From assembly GCA_008694505.1 (NCBI GenBank), contig VZDJ01000047.1, positions 629,927 through 693,926 on the forward strand: a stretch of DNA of 64,000 nucleotides. Direction: 5' to 3'. Numbering within the stretch: position 1 is the stretch's first letter; the number at the start of each line of letters is the position of its first letter. Below the pieces are notes generated by a model, which saw nothing but the letters and a program-made list of their open reading frames with translations, was not told the DNA's origin and did no database searches. The position numbers were made by a program, and so were the translations under genes. The DNA comes from Cyanoderma ruficeps. Taxonomy: Eukaryota; Chordata; Aves; Passeriformes; Timaliidae. This document shows positions 13,473-24,616 of this stretch, piece after piece.

Positions 13473-15205
13473 AAACAATTCATTAATTTCTGTGGTCAAA
13501 TGCCATATAACACTGTGTGTCTGTGTGTCCAAGGATTTTTAAACCTGCTTAACCAGTTTTTGTCAAAGCTTCCTGCTTCCTAGAGAAAATTGTTTCCTTT
13601 ATACTGTTTGAATGTTACTTCAATAGAAATATGACATCTTCTGACTTGACAAGTACTTCAAGAACAAGCAAAATAAAGTGATCCAAAAGGATCTCTGAAA
13701 GTGTACTAAAGTATGGGAGACATCTCTGTTCTTAATGCTCACCCTGCTGGGGACCACCAGCTGACGCTGCATTTTGTACAAAAAGGGCATGGGGCACTCC
13801 AGACTGCCTGGAGATTAACATAAAAAACCCCCAAAATTGCAACTTTTCAAACTGATGTTATTTAGAGGAGATGCATGGGAGTCACTGCCTGAATTTGCCA
13901 ATAGAAGAGTCACTGTCTGCTGACAACTTCTGTTTAATAATTGCTGGCTGCCCAAGAACTCCTGACTGGGGTTTTTATTCCTCCTCATTTCTTTATGACT
14001 AGAACCTTCTATTAAGAAAGTATGAGCGTCCTTAAAGTAAACAGTTTATCACAACATTTTCATCAGTGCATTTCCCCACTAAGAAAATAAGACGGGACAA
14101 CTGATCGTATTGTAATTGGATATAATCAACTGTAATCAGAAATAAAACATCGATCACTTTCACAGAACCACACTTGCCTGATAAAAGATCTGAAAACCTT
14201 TGTTTTCTACTATTTTTAGCAGTGATTCATTACATAAATTAGCTGCCTGAAGATTAGCATTTCTTTGTACTCACCTCACACTTACCTCCCATCATTAAAG
14301 ACCCACTAAAATCGCTCTACAATTACAATGTGTCTCTGGCTAAACCTTAAACCGGGATTATTTGCTTGTCTTAGAGGCATTTCGGCCTGGATATAGATTC
14401 TAATTTCCTGCTGATGTGCAGCCTTCCTTCATTAGCTCAGGAGAGAGAACCAAGCCCCTCCCTGGAGCGAGCACACAGCCCACGCAGGCTCTGCCCGGGA
14501 GTGCTCAGCTCCCTCTGCTCCGGGGATTTCCTGCGCGCTGAGCCCGAGCAGCTGCTCCAGAGCACCAAATCCTGGGACTTTATCACAGCTCCAGGGCACA
14601 CTGCCAGGGGATTAACGGCGGCTCTGGGGGGGATTCCAGGCTCCACCTGCGTTTTGCCTCCCACAACACTGGATGGACGGGGAGGCTGCAGTAAAATGCT
14701 GATTTCGTTGCAGCAGGGGAGATGCTCATCCTCTGCTAACTGTGTTAATAAGAAAGGACAAACTAGAGTTGCAAATAAACTCGATTTTTCTGGCTGATTT
14801 GAACAGCCCTGATTTACTGCGTATGAGTAAGCTCTGTTGTCATTGCGACGCTCACCTGATGCATAAAATCTAAAAAAATGGCCTTTGAAACCATATAATT
14901 TGCTTAAGAGTTACCTATAATTAAATGCTGCCACCTTGCAATTGAAAGGTAATGAAAGAGGAGTGTTGTCACACAGGGAAGAGTAATCAGAGGACTCAGG
15001 CTGGAGCCTGCTGCCCGTGCTGGCCCCTCATGAAGGACTGCCTGTACTGCAGACAGGAGTGAGCCTCACAAAGAGATCTGGCCTGACAGCTGGTTAAACC
15101 ACGGCCACAGACACATTGCTGTACATCCAGCTGCACCTGAGCTGCTAAACAACGACAGGAAATGGAGGTGAGCAGCACTAAGCACCCAGATAAGTCTCTC
15201 CTTAC

Positions 15206-15438
15206 CTCTTGGGCTGTTGAGAGAGGCCTCGGAGGCCTTTCCTCCGTCCCCACAGTGACTCTGGTCGAAGGGAAGGCACTGGTCACCCGTTCCTGCCACC
15301 ACCTCTGCATTCTTGGCCAGATCCTTGGTTTCAGTGAGAGACTTGGCTTTGTAGACTTTCCTGGTGTTGGTGTCTGATAAGTAAAGAGATTCTGACACGG
15401 GATCAACAGCCAAGTAATATTTATGTGCAGGACTTGTA
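15206..15438 (-). CDS. TENM1: TENM1 exon: NHL propeller, second part
   Basis: A 233-nt exon with 77 whole codons: [70 protein letters not shown]. It contains one blade core ([22 protein letters not shown]) and the start of the next ([13 protein letters not shown] with CGDGG and A-LNSPRG), typical NHL spacing. The acceptor is ctgtttcag and its first base completes Ser with either preceding exon. The donor is AGAG|gtaagg, so the next Gly codon is split after G. The sequence is very close to teneurin-1 of other amniotes as I remember it. Confidence 0.95.
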
Positions 15439-15958
15439 CTGAAACAGAAGAGAAGAGCAGCAAAGTAAATTGTTTTTTTCTTTTTCATCTCTGTGGCAGT
15501 GTAACAATTGTACTCTACTTATCTGCAGACATCAGCTCAGTGATCTGAAGAGGACAGAGATGTGAGAGCAGCTCAGAACATCACCAGAGTCCTGCTACAG
15601 AGCCTGACCAGTGAGTTACGGGTCAGGGAGCTGGGGCAGACACTGTACTGGGGCAACTGGAATGCCCACCAGTACCAAACCACTCAGGATAAAGCCAACT
15701 GGAGTAACTTCAGCTTAGTTATAATTATTGCTATCCAAAGCAAGATCGTTTTTCTGTATCTGATACCTCCTAGTACTCCTGGCACTCAAAACAAATGTAT
15801 GAGTTGCAGCGAAGTGAATCACAGGCTGCTGTGGATGGGCACAAATACCCACTCTTGGTTATTTTTATCTGTTTCTAAACCTCAGGAAATATGAAGGTGT
15901 GAAATATGGTGCCTTAATTCACGCCGACTCCATTGTCAGGAGCAAGGCAGAAGGCCAA

Positions 15959-16016
15959 GCACTGTCACTGCAACTAGGCATGAATTAATGCACCATAATT
16001 CATGCACTGTCACTGC
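15959..16016. repeat. Compound direct and inverted repeat
   Basis: The 13-mer gcactgtcactgc occurs at 15959-15971 and 16004-16016. Between and overlapping the second copy is an inverted repeat, gcatgaatta (15978-15987) and taattcatgc (15996-16005). Confidence 0.9.
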
Positions 16017-16435
16017 CTTATTGAGATTATAAAATGTTATTTAAAAAAATATTTACATATGTTAATTAAATGGTGGGGACCATAAATTCCAATCTGAAAA
16101 CTGGCCTGCATCTTATTATCCAGTAAGACTTCTAGGTTCTTTTTCAGTGCAAAATTAATTTCCAGTTTGAAGAAATTTTTTAAGCGCATGGCACACCATG
16201 CTAGTGCCCAGAGCCTGCTGAGCCTGCCGTGGGGCCTAACTAAAAACCCAGGCAGAGATCCTTTCAATCACACAGTTGGTTACTGAAATGGTGGGAGAGA
16301 GGCACAGCCTGAGGGTTTAGGTGTTCAGACAATGTTTTAACAACTGTCGTGTTCCTCTGAGGGGGAGGAGGAGATTTCTGACAAGTGGCTGGGTTCTGTA
16401 CGCCCAGTTAGATTAAAAAGATTGTAAAAAATACT

Positions 16436-16454
16436 CCCCCCCCCCCTTTTTTTT
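16436..16454. repeat. C11-T8 homopolymer run
   Basis: Eleven C followed by eight T. On the transcribed strand this reads A8-G11, so it does not act as a polypyrimidine tract for this gene. Length errors in sequencing are likely here. Confidence 0.9.
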
Positions 16455-18825
16455 AGGATATATTGCATTAATATTGGTACAATTAACTAACATTAAGATT
16501 GCTGCAACAAAGTTGTGAAGTGAGTTGCTCCTCTCACCTGGGCCAGCTCTGTTTGGGGTGGGTTTGACAACGCCCAGTGATATTCCCAGAGCTGGGGAGC
16601 AGATGTGAAACCCAGTCCTGGGAGCCACAGGGAATGAGAGGGCAGAGCTCTGATGAAAGATGAGTAAGAGGATGAGCTAAAAGCAATTAATGCCAAAGTA
16701 TCACCACTATAAAATTTGTTTGTGGAAAATATCAAGAATCATTTTTGCTCTCGGGATGGAGGTCAGGAGTGACTGGCCAGAGAAATGATGGCTTTGAAAT
16801 AAAACCTTTCTATGAAGAAACTTGCAAGGAGAATTCTAGATTTTAAATAAACATGTTGTTCAGTATGCAGAAACTGCAGAGAACCAGGGGTCACTCTATA
16901 TTCTCCTTGTAGACACATTTTCTGTCATCCTTGTCGTTACATTTAATAGACCAGCTGTTAGAAAACTCTTCATGTTTATGCCTAAAGCCTTGCATACTAA
17001 AATGCTGAAAGAGTACTGGTAAAAAATGGAACACAATTAAAAAACCTTGCTATTTTTGCAGAAGATTGAAATCAGATATAAATCTGAGTTGATTTCAATT
17101 AGCCTTTTGAAAACTACATGAAGTAGGCTAGGTTTAAAAAATTAATCTTTTCAGTACTATTCTGCACTAAATTTTTCTGTGTATTTTTCTCAAAGTTTAG
17201 TTTCCATTTTTACCAGTTAAACAGCTTTGCTATAGCTTATTATAAACATGATGATAAGAAAAACAAATGGGAGAAGGTGCTTGTAAACAGTCAAAAATAA
17301 GATCAGTGGCGTTTTCTGTTTCCTGGTTGCCAAACTCTCCCTTTTTACCCATTATTGTCTTTTTAGGTGGTAAAAAGAACTCATTTGGAGGCTAAAAGCT
17401 GTGTATTTGAAGCCTTTTCCTGCCTGGACTGTCAAGAGCCATCTTTCACCTGCTGCTTCTACATGTTTCCTTGAGCACTCTATAAATTTCCACCAGGACC
17501 ATGACCTTTCCAGCCTCCAGAGAATGGCACACAGTGGGACTGTCCAGTCCTCCCCCATTACCTCAAGGACCACACTAAGCGATTTCCTCCAATTTTCTAC
17601 AAAATTCACTTGGACAGAATAGCGACAGAGACATTGTTATTATTGTAATTATTAGGGCTGGGGTACTTGAATATTGTCGTACTTAATTAAGCTTGAAGCT
17701 CATCTCAAGAAACTAGTACTAGTTATTAAAAAGAAAAAGTCTACTTTATGAAAGAAATCTCTAAATGTAAAAGCTGATTAATGTTTTGAATGCATTATAG
17801 AGACATTTAGTTCACAAAGATGCTGGTCAGTTTAAAGCAAGTGGAAACAACCCTTCAGTTAAACAATGGAACCTTGCACTTAGGAATTACTCTCCCTTTT
17901 TAGATTTTAACTGTGAAATATATGAGATGTGACACAACCTGGTAAATAATTTCTAGTATTCAACAGCAGCCCTGTGGCTGAAGTGAGCAGTTCCTAACAA
18001 TATTTCCATGCTGTAAACACAGTTCAGTCCACACTCTGCTCCCTACCATGCCATGGAGTCACTGTCTCATATTGTGCTAGTGCTGGTTTATTTATCTCAT
18101 TTAAGCCCTCACAAGTTTATTTCTGAGGAGACAGAGTGCCTTGCTGTCCCTTTCCAGCACGCAGCATCACTGCTGCAGCTGGGCTGCTGGAACCAGCTCC
18201 CTCCCTCCCCGTCTGTCACAGGAGCTGAATGTGACACGTTCCCTCCCTTTCAGAAATCCCTAAACTGCAGTGCTAAAACGCCAGCTGGAAAGGGGGAAAG
18301 CCACTGCTTTGTCTTTAGCTGCAGGAGAAAACTGAGTGTTGACACAGCACCTTCAGGTCTGGGCCCTGCACTCTGTACCCGGCAGGTTTTGAAGCTAGAA
18401 CTGGAACAGTTCACTGAAGTACAGGAGGTTTCTGTAGCCTTTTAAACTATTTTTTTTATTTTTTGTAGCTGAAACTCCTGTTTGCCTGGATCCTGTATCT
18501 GTGATCGGTCAGACTCCATGTGAAACGGGTATGACAGCTGTGAAATGCACTCTCAGTGTTCAGGTTTAAAACTCTCCATCTCTTCTTGGTGATCAGCAAA
18601 CTGATTTTTAGAGGGAGACTTTAACCCTTCAACAGGACCAAATCAAACTTTCTGTACTATAACCAAAAGTGAATTTGATAACCATTTGTATTCATTACCA
18701 TTTGTATTTATTAAATTCAGGGTGTTTCTCTATACCCAGATTTCTGAAAGGACTTTTGTAAGACTGTCTCCTGAAACATTGTTCACATACCACATACATA
18801 ATACCAGTTATTCTGTTTTACTCAC

Positions 18826-18846
18826 CTGTGTCTTGTGTCTCTGTTC
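18826..18846 (-). CDS. TENM1: TENM1 microexon B (NRDTRHS) in the NHL domain
   Basis: A 21-nt exon beginning GAACAGAGAC after gcccttccag and ending AGACACAG before gtgagt. With AG from the previous exon it reads R-N-R-D-T-R-H, and its last AG takes T from the next exon to make Ser. Skipping keeps frame, giving ILEL-S-TSPAHK; inclusion gives ILEL-RNRDTRHS-TSPAHK. This corresponds exactly to the teneurin splice site B (NKDFRHS in teneurins 2 and 3), a seven-residue insert in the NHL propeller known to regulate adhesion and latrophilin-dependent functions. The donor is consensus, while the acceptor tract is modest, as expected for a regulated microexon. Confidence 0.93.
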
Positions 18847-19766
18847 CTGGAAGGGCAGATTGGTTCAGGTTTAAAAGGCAAGAAAAAGACAAGAGATGTT
18901 AGTCCTTGACAGAACTGTGCTCTTTGCCTGACTGCTCACAGACCAGTATCCCACTAACAAACCATTGTTTATCCTCTCACTTGGTGTTTCTTTCTCTCAA
19001 ACTGTTTCCTTTGCACTGCCCACTCATTGCCAAGCTAATTCTGAACAATCAGCACACAGAATCACTCCCAGGAACGTGAGCTAGCTGGATGTTAAATAAG
19101 AGAAATCTCACATATTAATGTTCAAAATCTTTCCTGCCTTCCCCTGTGTCCCTCAGAGGGAATGGGAAGCTGGGGTGATAATTACAGGGGGGTCATTAAG
19201 GGCAGCTCAGGCTCAGCCTGACACTCTGTGATGCCAGGTTTGCTCCTGTCTGCTGAAACTGAGTCACAGCCTCTGCTGCATGAGGAACAGCGGAACTGTA
19301 ATAATTAATTCATTAATTAATTACAGGGCAAGTCGGTAGGCCCAGTGCTGTGACTTGACATGATACTCTGCACGTCTGCTGTGCAAAAATACGCACCATG
19401 GTATATTTTAACTTCTGGAGAAAACGTATGGAAAGCCTCGCAGTAAGAAAAATCAGCTTTATTAATAAATAAATGCTGCAATTCGCAGAAATTCATCATG
19501 CAAGGCCTGTTCTAAAGGCCACTTAAAAAACATCCCATTTAACTGACGACTAGAAGTAAGTGTAAGTTTTCTGGTTTGTATTTAACTGATGACCAAAAGT
19601 ACGTGTAATTTTTCTGGTTTGACAGCTGCTGACACACGTGGCCACAAATCAGCTACAAGTGGCTACTCCATCAAGCCCCAGGGGATAAAGGCCCACCCTA
19701 GTTCCCACAGGCAGGTCACAGCCAGGATTACGCACATTGATCAGAGAAAGCCAATAATTTTTTCAC
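18847..19766 (-). other. TENM1: Intron upstream of microexon B
   Basis: A 920-bp intron. A 43-bp direct tandem duplication lies at 19537-19622, about 145 nt inside the donor. A TAATTA-rich near-palindrome is at about 19298-19325. The acceptor side ends in aaccaatctgcccttccag, a short pyrimidine tract with a TGC 11 to 9 nt before the microexon. Confidence 0.8.
19537..19622. repeat. 43-bp direct tandem duplication
   Basis: Two copies, 19537-19579 and 19580-19622, each beginning atttaactga and ending ttttctggtttg plus one base. They differ at several substitutions but not in length. The pair lies in the intron after the first NHL exon, about 145 nt past its donor. Confidence 0.92.
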
Positions 19767-20016
19767 CTCAACTCCAAAATGCCAATGGAATTTCCGGAGG
19801 GGAAGACGCGGCGGACGTAGTTGAAGTCCCCGACGTAGACGCTGCCATCGGGGCCAGCTGCCAGGGCCACGGGGGCAAACAGTTTGCTGCTGAGGGCCAG
19901 CCCGTTGCAGCTGGAGCAGGACACACTCCTCTGGTGCCCAGTGCCCATCACCGTGGAGATCACTGGAGGCTGCTGAGAAATGAACATGTTCTCCCCGTTC
20001 CCTTTGTGCACAATTC
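19767..20016 (-). CDS. TENM1: TENM1 exon: linker and first NHL blade
   Basis: A 250-nt exon with 82 whole codons: [20 protein letters not shown], then [52 protein letters not shown]. It opens the six-bladed NHL propeller, which in teneurins mediates homophilic adhesion; the [23 protein letters not shown] pattern is one NHL repeat. The acceptor is cctcccttttag. The donor is TTGAG|gtgaaa, and the final AG can be completed by either the next microexon (G) or the following constitutive exon (T), giving Arg or Ser respectively. That dual compatibility is what permits splice site B. Confidence 0.95.
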
Positions 20017-23000
20017 CTAAAGGGAGGAAACGGAGAATAAAAATAAACCAAACGTGGCATTTAAATTACAGGTAAATAATTTTTTTAAAATAAATTTAAA
20101 TCCGGTTTTGGATTACGACGTCCTCTAGAAAACCAGATTACCAAAACAGCAACAAAGAGCTGATATTTTAAAGACTTCCACTGGTCTTTTCCAGTTTTGT
20201 GCATCCCAAGCTTCACTGTCACCATTGTGCTCAGCAGTGGCCAGTGGCTATTTTAAAGCCACCATCAGGAGGAGAACTCATGGTTGGTTAATGCTCTAAC
20301 AAATTGACTGCTAATTGCACTGCTATCTGATTTCTTGGGGATTACTGCTTTAATATTCATTTTATTCATAAATTTTTATTAGGTAGCAGAGGAATTTCTT
20401 AGGCAGTTTGAATATTTAATTAAAGGAGATTAATAGCAGCACCACTATGCATTTTTCACAAAGCAGCACCGAGTGGCAGTACAAAATCAATATTCAGATT
20501 CAGCTGCGAGTCCCTCATGGTAAATGAAAATGGTGCCAAGTGCAGCAAAGCCGAGTTAAGAGTCAAGGAGCAATGGTGAGGCACCAGTGAGTGTCTTCCC
20601 AGAAATAACATCCCACCTTCTGCCACAAAGCCTCAACCAGTGTATTCTGGTTCATTCTATTCATTCACTGCATGCAGTATTCAAAGTCTCCACTAGGCTG
20701 GTGATACCTGCACTACTACAAAGATTTACTTTTTAAAGTTTATTTTAAGTGACAATGTGGTAATATATTTAAGAAGTATCTTTGAAATGATAGTTTACTG
20801 CAAGAATTTGGCTACTGCAAACAGAAGATAGGTACTTTCTTAGATCCTAGTCCAAAAATTCTCATTTCCCTTGAAAGCCTCAGCCCTTCATCAGAAAACT
20901 GGCACTATTAATGGAACAAACACAAGGGAATTTACTTTCTGGAGGACTCACGCTGGGAAATGAGAATATTCTAGACACTGCAGGAAGTGCATGTTGAGAC
21001 ACGTCTGAGTTTTCCCAAAGTACAGCAAATGTATTTATGTGTTGTCTCTCCCAACTTTTGTTTAAACTACTTTTTGTGACTTTCAGGTAAATCCAAAGAT
21101 AAAATTCACCTTGGAAATTAGTGAATGTTACCACAGCTATTTTGAAGGGAATTATATTTTAAAAAATTATTTATGAACAATAGAGGACAGAATGCATAGA
21201 TTTGTTTGAATGATGGCTTAAAAAAAGCATCCTGGAAATATGCCTGTAAAATAAATGGTAATATTCTCTCCTATGCACTGGATAAAAACACTATGAAATG
21301 AAGATGCTGCCCTTTGTCTGAAATTACAATGTTAAGGTAATCTTTCAACATCCTCTTACAAATGCCAGTAAATAATTAGGACTCTGGAGAATATCTTTTG
21401 CTGTCAATAAATGTAAGTGTATGCTTAATATCAGGCTTTTCAGCTGCTGCTTTAAATTTAGTTGATTAATGTTCTGTTGCACTGGGGTTCACCTTAAAGC
21501 ATAAAGTCCCTCTAAAACTACTCCTCCTTGCCCCAGATAAATAAAAATGGAATCACTGCACTTGGCCATCAGAAAAATAATTAAAATAACACCCTGAAAA
21601 ATCAGTTAATGGCACATCCATTGGTATTCATGAGATACAGGTGTCTTTAAAGGACCTCAGTGTAGGAACTAATAGTTATGGTATCTGTTCTCTTCTTGAT
21701 TATGAGAAATGCCCTGATGATCTTCCAAACTGACAAAAACCTTGTACCAAAAACATAAAACTCTAACCATGTCACAAATTAGAAGTGATCAAACCGGTGA
21801 GGAAGAAGAAATGGGACAAGAGCAGTGGAGTACAGCTGAGAACAGGGTGTGATCCTTTGTTAACCCAACAGCCAGACTGATGCAGAACTGCTTACATTGA
21901 AAAAACCTCAGTTTCCAGTCACAGCCACACTGGAACAATATTTGTTATTTCACATCAATTCAGCTGGAATCAGGCATTTTTTTCCCCTCTAAATAAATCC
22001 TTCCATCAGGCAGTAGAACACAGTTTTCACTTGCTAAGGTTTCTGCCTGTCAATACATGCACCTCCACATTACTATGAATTGCAAGCCTGTAAAATTGCA
22101 TCTATTTCTTGTTACTCAGTTTATTTTGTACCTTCTCTAAAATGAGCAGCCTTCCTGGGGAGGGAAAGAAGAAGATCTCCCCTGGCACTGAGCAGGAATG
22201 TTGTGCACAGCAGCCCTGCTGGGCGACCAGGCTTTAATGGCTGAAGTCAGATATAAGCTCTTCAGGACTAGCAAATCAAGCAAAGTGTCTTAGTTTGAAA
22301 ATAAAATTGCAATTTGCAGCAGAGAACGTTATATTCCAATGATGTTTCTGTAGTTAATCCAGTGGCAGTGTTTCAAAATCATAAAAGTTTCATCATTCTA
22401 AAAAGAGCAGTTCTTCATACATACAGAGGAGATGCTTTAATTAAAAAGTGAAAAATCTTAATATATTCATACTCAAGAAGGCTACTCAATGCTTTTCATA
22501 TCAGTCATGGTGGCATGGAGATAAGCCTGAAATACATAATTCTAGTTTGAATCATATTCTTGTCCTTATTCTAAGCCCATTTTATCTATCTGAAATGGAA
22601 GTGCAGTTCACTTGTTTCTGGGTAAGACCAGAAGCACACTTGCTATTTTCATCCTTTTGGTTACCACAGTTCATTATTTCCTTTTGTTGCTTTAATATGA
22701 ACCCCCAGGCTGCTCTGGAAGGTGTGCAGCAGCTTTGTTACAGTAATTCTTGTGCCCTCAGCTGCTTTTCTGGTTGGGGCAGGTGTGGGTGACTGTCCCG
22801 AGGCACCTGTGACCATCCCTGGGCTGTGTCCCCTGCCCGGGGATGCTCTGACATGCCAACTGCAGACAGGACCACAACAGACCCTGCACCCCAAGGCAGA
22901 GGTGCCCTCTCCTTCCCTCCTGTCTCTGCCAGTGATGGGCTGGCATGCCTGGCAGCTTCCCCTGACTGCAGCCTCCATGGTGTCCAGCAGAGCGGGGACA

Positions 23001-24472
23001 CCTGAGGAAGAGGAGCAGGTGAGGAAGAGAGCAGGTGAGGAAGAGGAGCAGGTGAGGGGCTGCACATCCCTCCCAAGCACTGGGCACAGCCCATGTGAGG
23101 AGGAGCCTGGGGCTGACAGGGCAGTGCCCTCTGGCATTCCCGGCCACACGGCTGGCATGGGGACAGGAAGCAATCCCGGATTGTCACTGTGTGCTTTACA
23201 AAACCTCGGAAGGTGTGAGTGCCTACGGGGTGAACTGGAGTAGTAACCACTGCAGTTAGCAGACAGTCATATAAATTGGAGTTACTGCCAGCAATTTAGT
23301 CTTGAAATTAAACTATGCAAGTGGTAAATTGGCACCAAGGAGCCGACGAGGGGACTCACGGTTGGGGGCTCAGCTGACTGAGGTCAGATTTCTCTTTGTT
23401 AAATGTCAATAGCTGGCATTTAGAAGAGACAATCTATACAAACCAGTAAGACAGGGAATGAAAGAACTGCTGTTTAAAATGTCAAACTATTTTAAATCAA
23501 AACAGAAATCCAGATAATTTACAAACTAAATCTGACCTTTTGTATTTGGAATATTTATACTGTAGCCATACATTCAGCAACAGAACTTGTAAAACTTGAG
23601 AGCCAGACATCTGTGCATGAATCTTCATCAGCAGAAGTTTGCAGATGGAAATAGATTTTATTGGACTGACTCTCAGCTGGAGCAAATTGAGAGAACTTTA
23701 CTGAATCCAATACTCTGCTGACTTACAAGTGCTAAAATCTGACCTCAAGCTTCTCTTCTCCCGGACAATGAGATATCTGTTTATTGGCAAAACCATATAT
23801 AGTTACCATAATTTATCTACAAGGATTGTTTTAATAATTTAGTCCCACTAGTTCCGGATCATGGATGTTCATGGAAGAAAAGAAATAAAATAAAAGGCGT
23901 AAAATAAAAGCAATGGGAAAAATATTCAAGCCTCCATGCTTGGAGAATATCCCTGCAGGCCTGATATGACACCAAAAACATTTACAGTTTTTGACTAATG
24001 CTTTGATTGCCTGTCCTGAGGAGGGGCTCCCTGTGCCTCCCCCAGAGTGGGCAGCCCCAAAGCTGTGGGGTTTGGAGGGCTGGGCTGTGATCACACAGGC
24101 TGTGCCTGCTGCAAACTGAGGCAGCCACAGGGTGACTCGGGGGTGTGGACACTTCACTGAGAACATCACACACCACAGGCTGAGCTGAAACTGGCACTTG
24201 TACCAGCTGGGTGAGAATGAACCCAAATCAGTTTGCCCTTTTCCCACCCCAACGATCACAATGTGTCAGTGATAGTAATGTCTAAACCCTGGGAGCCAGG
24301 ACATTAAAAATATCCTTTCACATGGCATTTACACTTCAGCTCTCAACAAATGAGGGTGCACATTCAAAGAGGATTACACGTTAGGAAGTGTAACACTCAA
24401 AGTCTGAACAATTAATACCTTTAAAATTTGTATTCTCCTTCTGCGTGGGCAGTTAATAAAGGAGGGACTTAC
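20017..24472 (-). other. TENM1: Intron before the first NHL exon
   Basis: A 4,456-bp intron. It holds a short purine-rich tandem repeat (23004-23056) within a GC-rich block at 22720-23240, which has overlapping frames on both strands and no family motif. The rest is AT-rich and I see nothing in it. Confidence 0.75.
23004..23056. repeat. Purine-rich 16/17-bp tandem repeat, three copies
   Basis: Units gaggaagaggagcaggt (17 bp), gaggaagagagcaggt (16 bp) and gaggaagaggagcaggt, followed by gagg. The one-base length change shifts any reading frame, arguing against a coding role. Confidence 0.9.
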
Positions 24473-24616
24473 CACTTTGTGGATTTAGTACGTGGTGTTT
24501 GTCTATAGACCAGCCACCCAGATTTGAAGCATCCATTTCAAAGCCTTGAAGGATTACTGTTCTCTTCTCCCACAGAATGAAATCAGGACATGTTTCATAT
24601 TCATATCCCACCGACA
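24473..24616 (-). CDS. TENM1: TENM1 exon: FN-plug end, toward NHL
   Basis: A 144-nt exon with 47 whole codons: [47 protein letters not shown]. The acceptor is gtttgcag before TGTCGGTGG, where TG completes Val; the donor is AGTG|gtaagt, leaving G for Gly. SVGYEYE and MDASNLGGW are hallmark teneurin strings linking the FN-plug to the NHL propeller. The exon lacks a Met-initiated frame long enough to draw attention on its own, so it is identified by homology and by exact phase match to its neighbours. [12 protein letters not shown] favours teneurin-1. Confidence 0.95.

Larger units (their letters stand above)
6795..15205 (-). other. TENM1: 8.4-kb intron in the NHL coding region
   Basis: It contains a GC-rich block at about 7220-7550, a three-copy 22-bp repeat (8297-8362), further GC-rich stretches at 8070-8310, 8480-8700, 8940-9240 and 14430-14700, a T13 run (10881-10893) and an ATT-rich stretch (13435-13472). 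Long frames in the GC-rich parts occur on both strands at the same place and have no family motifs. Most of 9300-14300 is plain AT-rich sequence. Confidence 0.75.
15439..18825 (-). other. TENM1: Intron downstream of microexon B
   Basis: A 3,387-bp AT-rich intron. It contains a C11-T8 run (16436-16454) and a small cluster of a 10-bp inverted repeat and a 13-bp direct repeat (15959-16016). I see no transposon, RNA gene or exon. Confidence 0.75.

Noticed and set aside
14996..15488. The 155-codon minus-strand frame overlapping the NHL exon
   Set aside because: It is the wrong register over the exon; the 140-codon frame in the other register holds the teneurin NHL sequence.
22661..23250. Overlapping 170- to 173-codon frames on both strands
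   Set aside because: They lie in a GC-rich, Pro/Ser/Cys-rich patch and overlap each other on opposite strands; the internal repeat has 16- and 17-bp units that break frame. No family motif.
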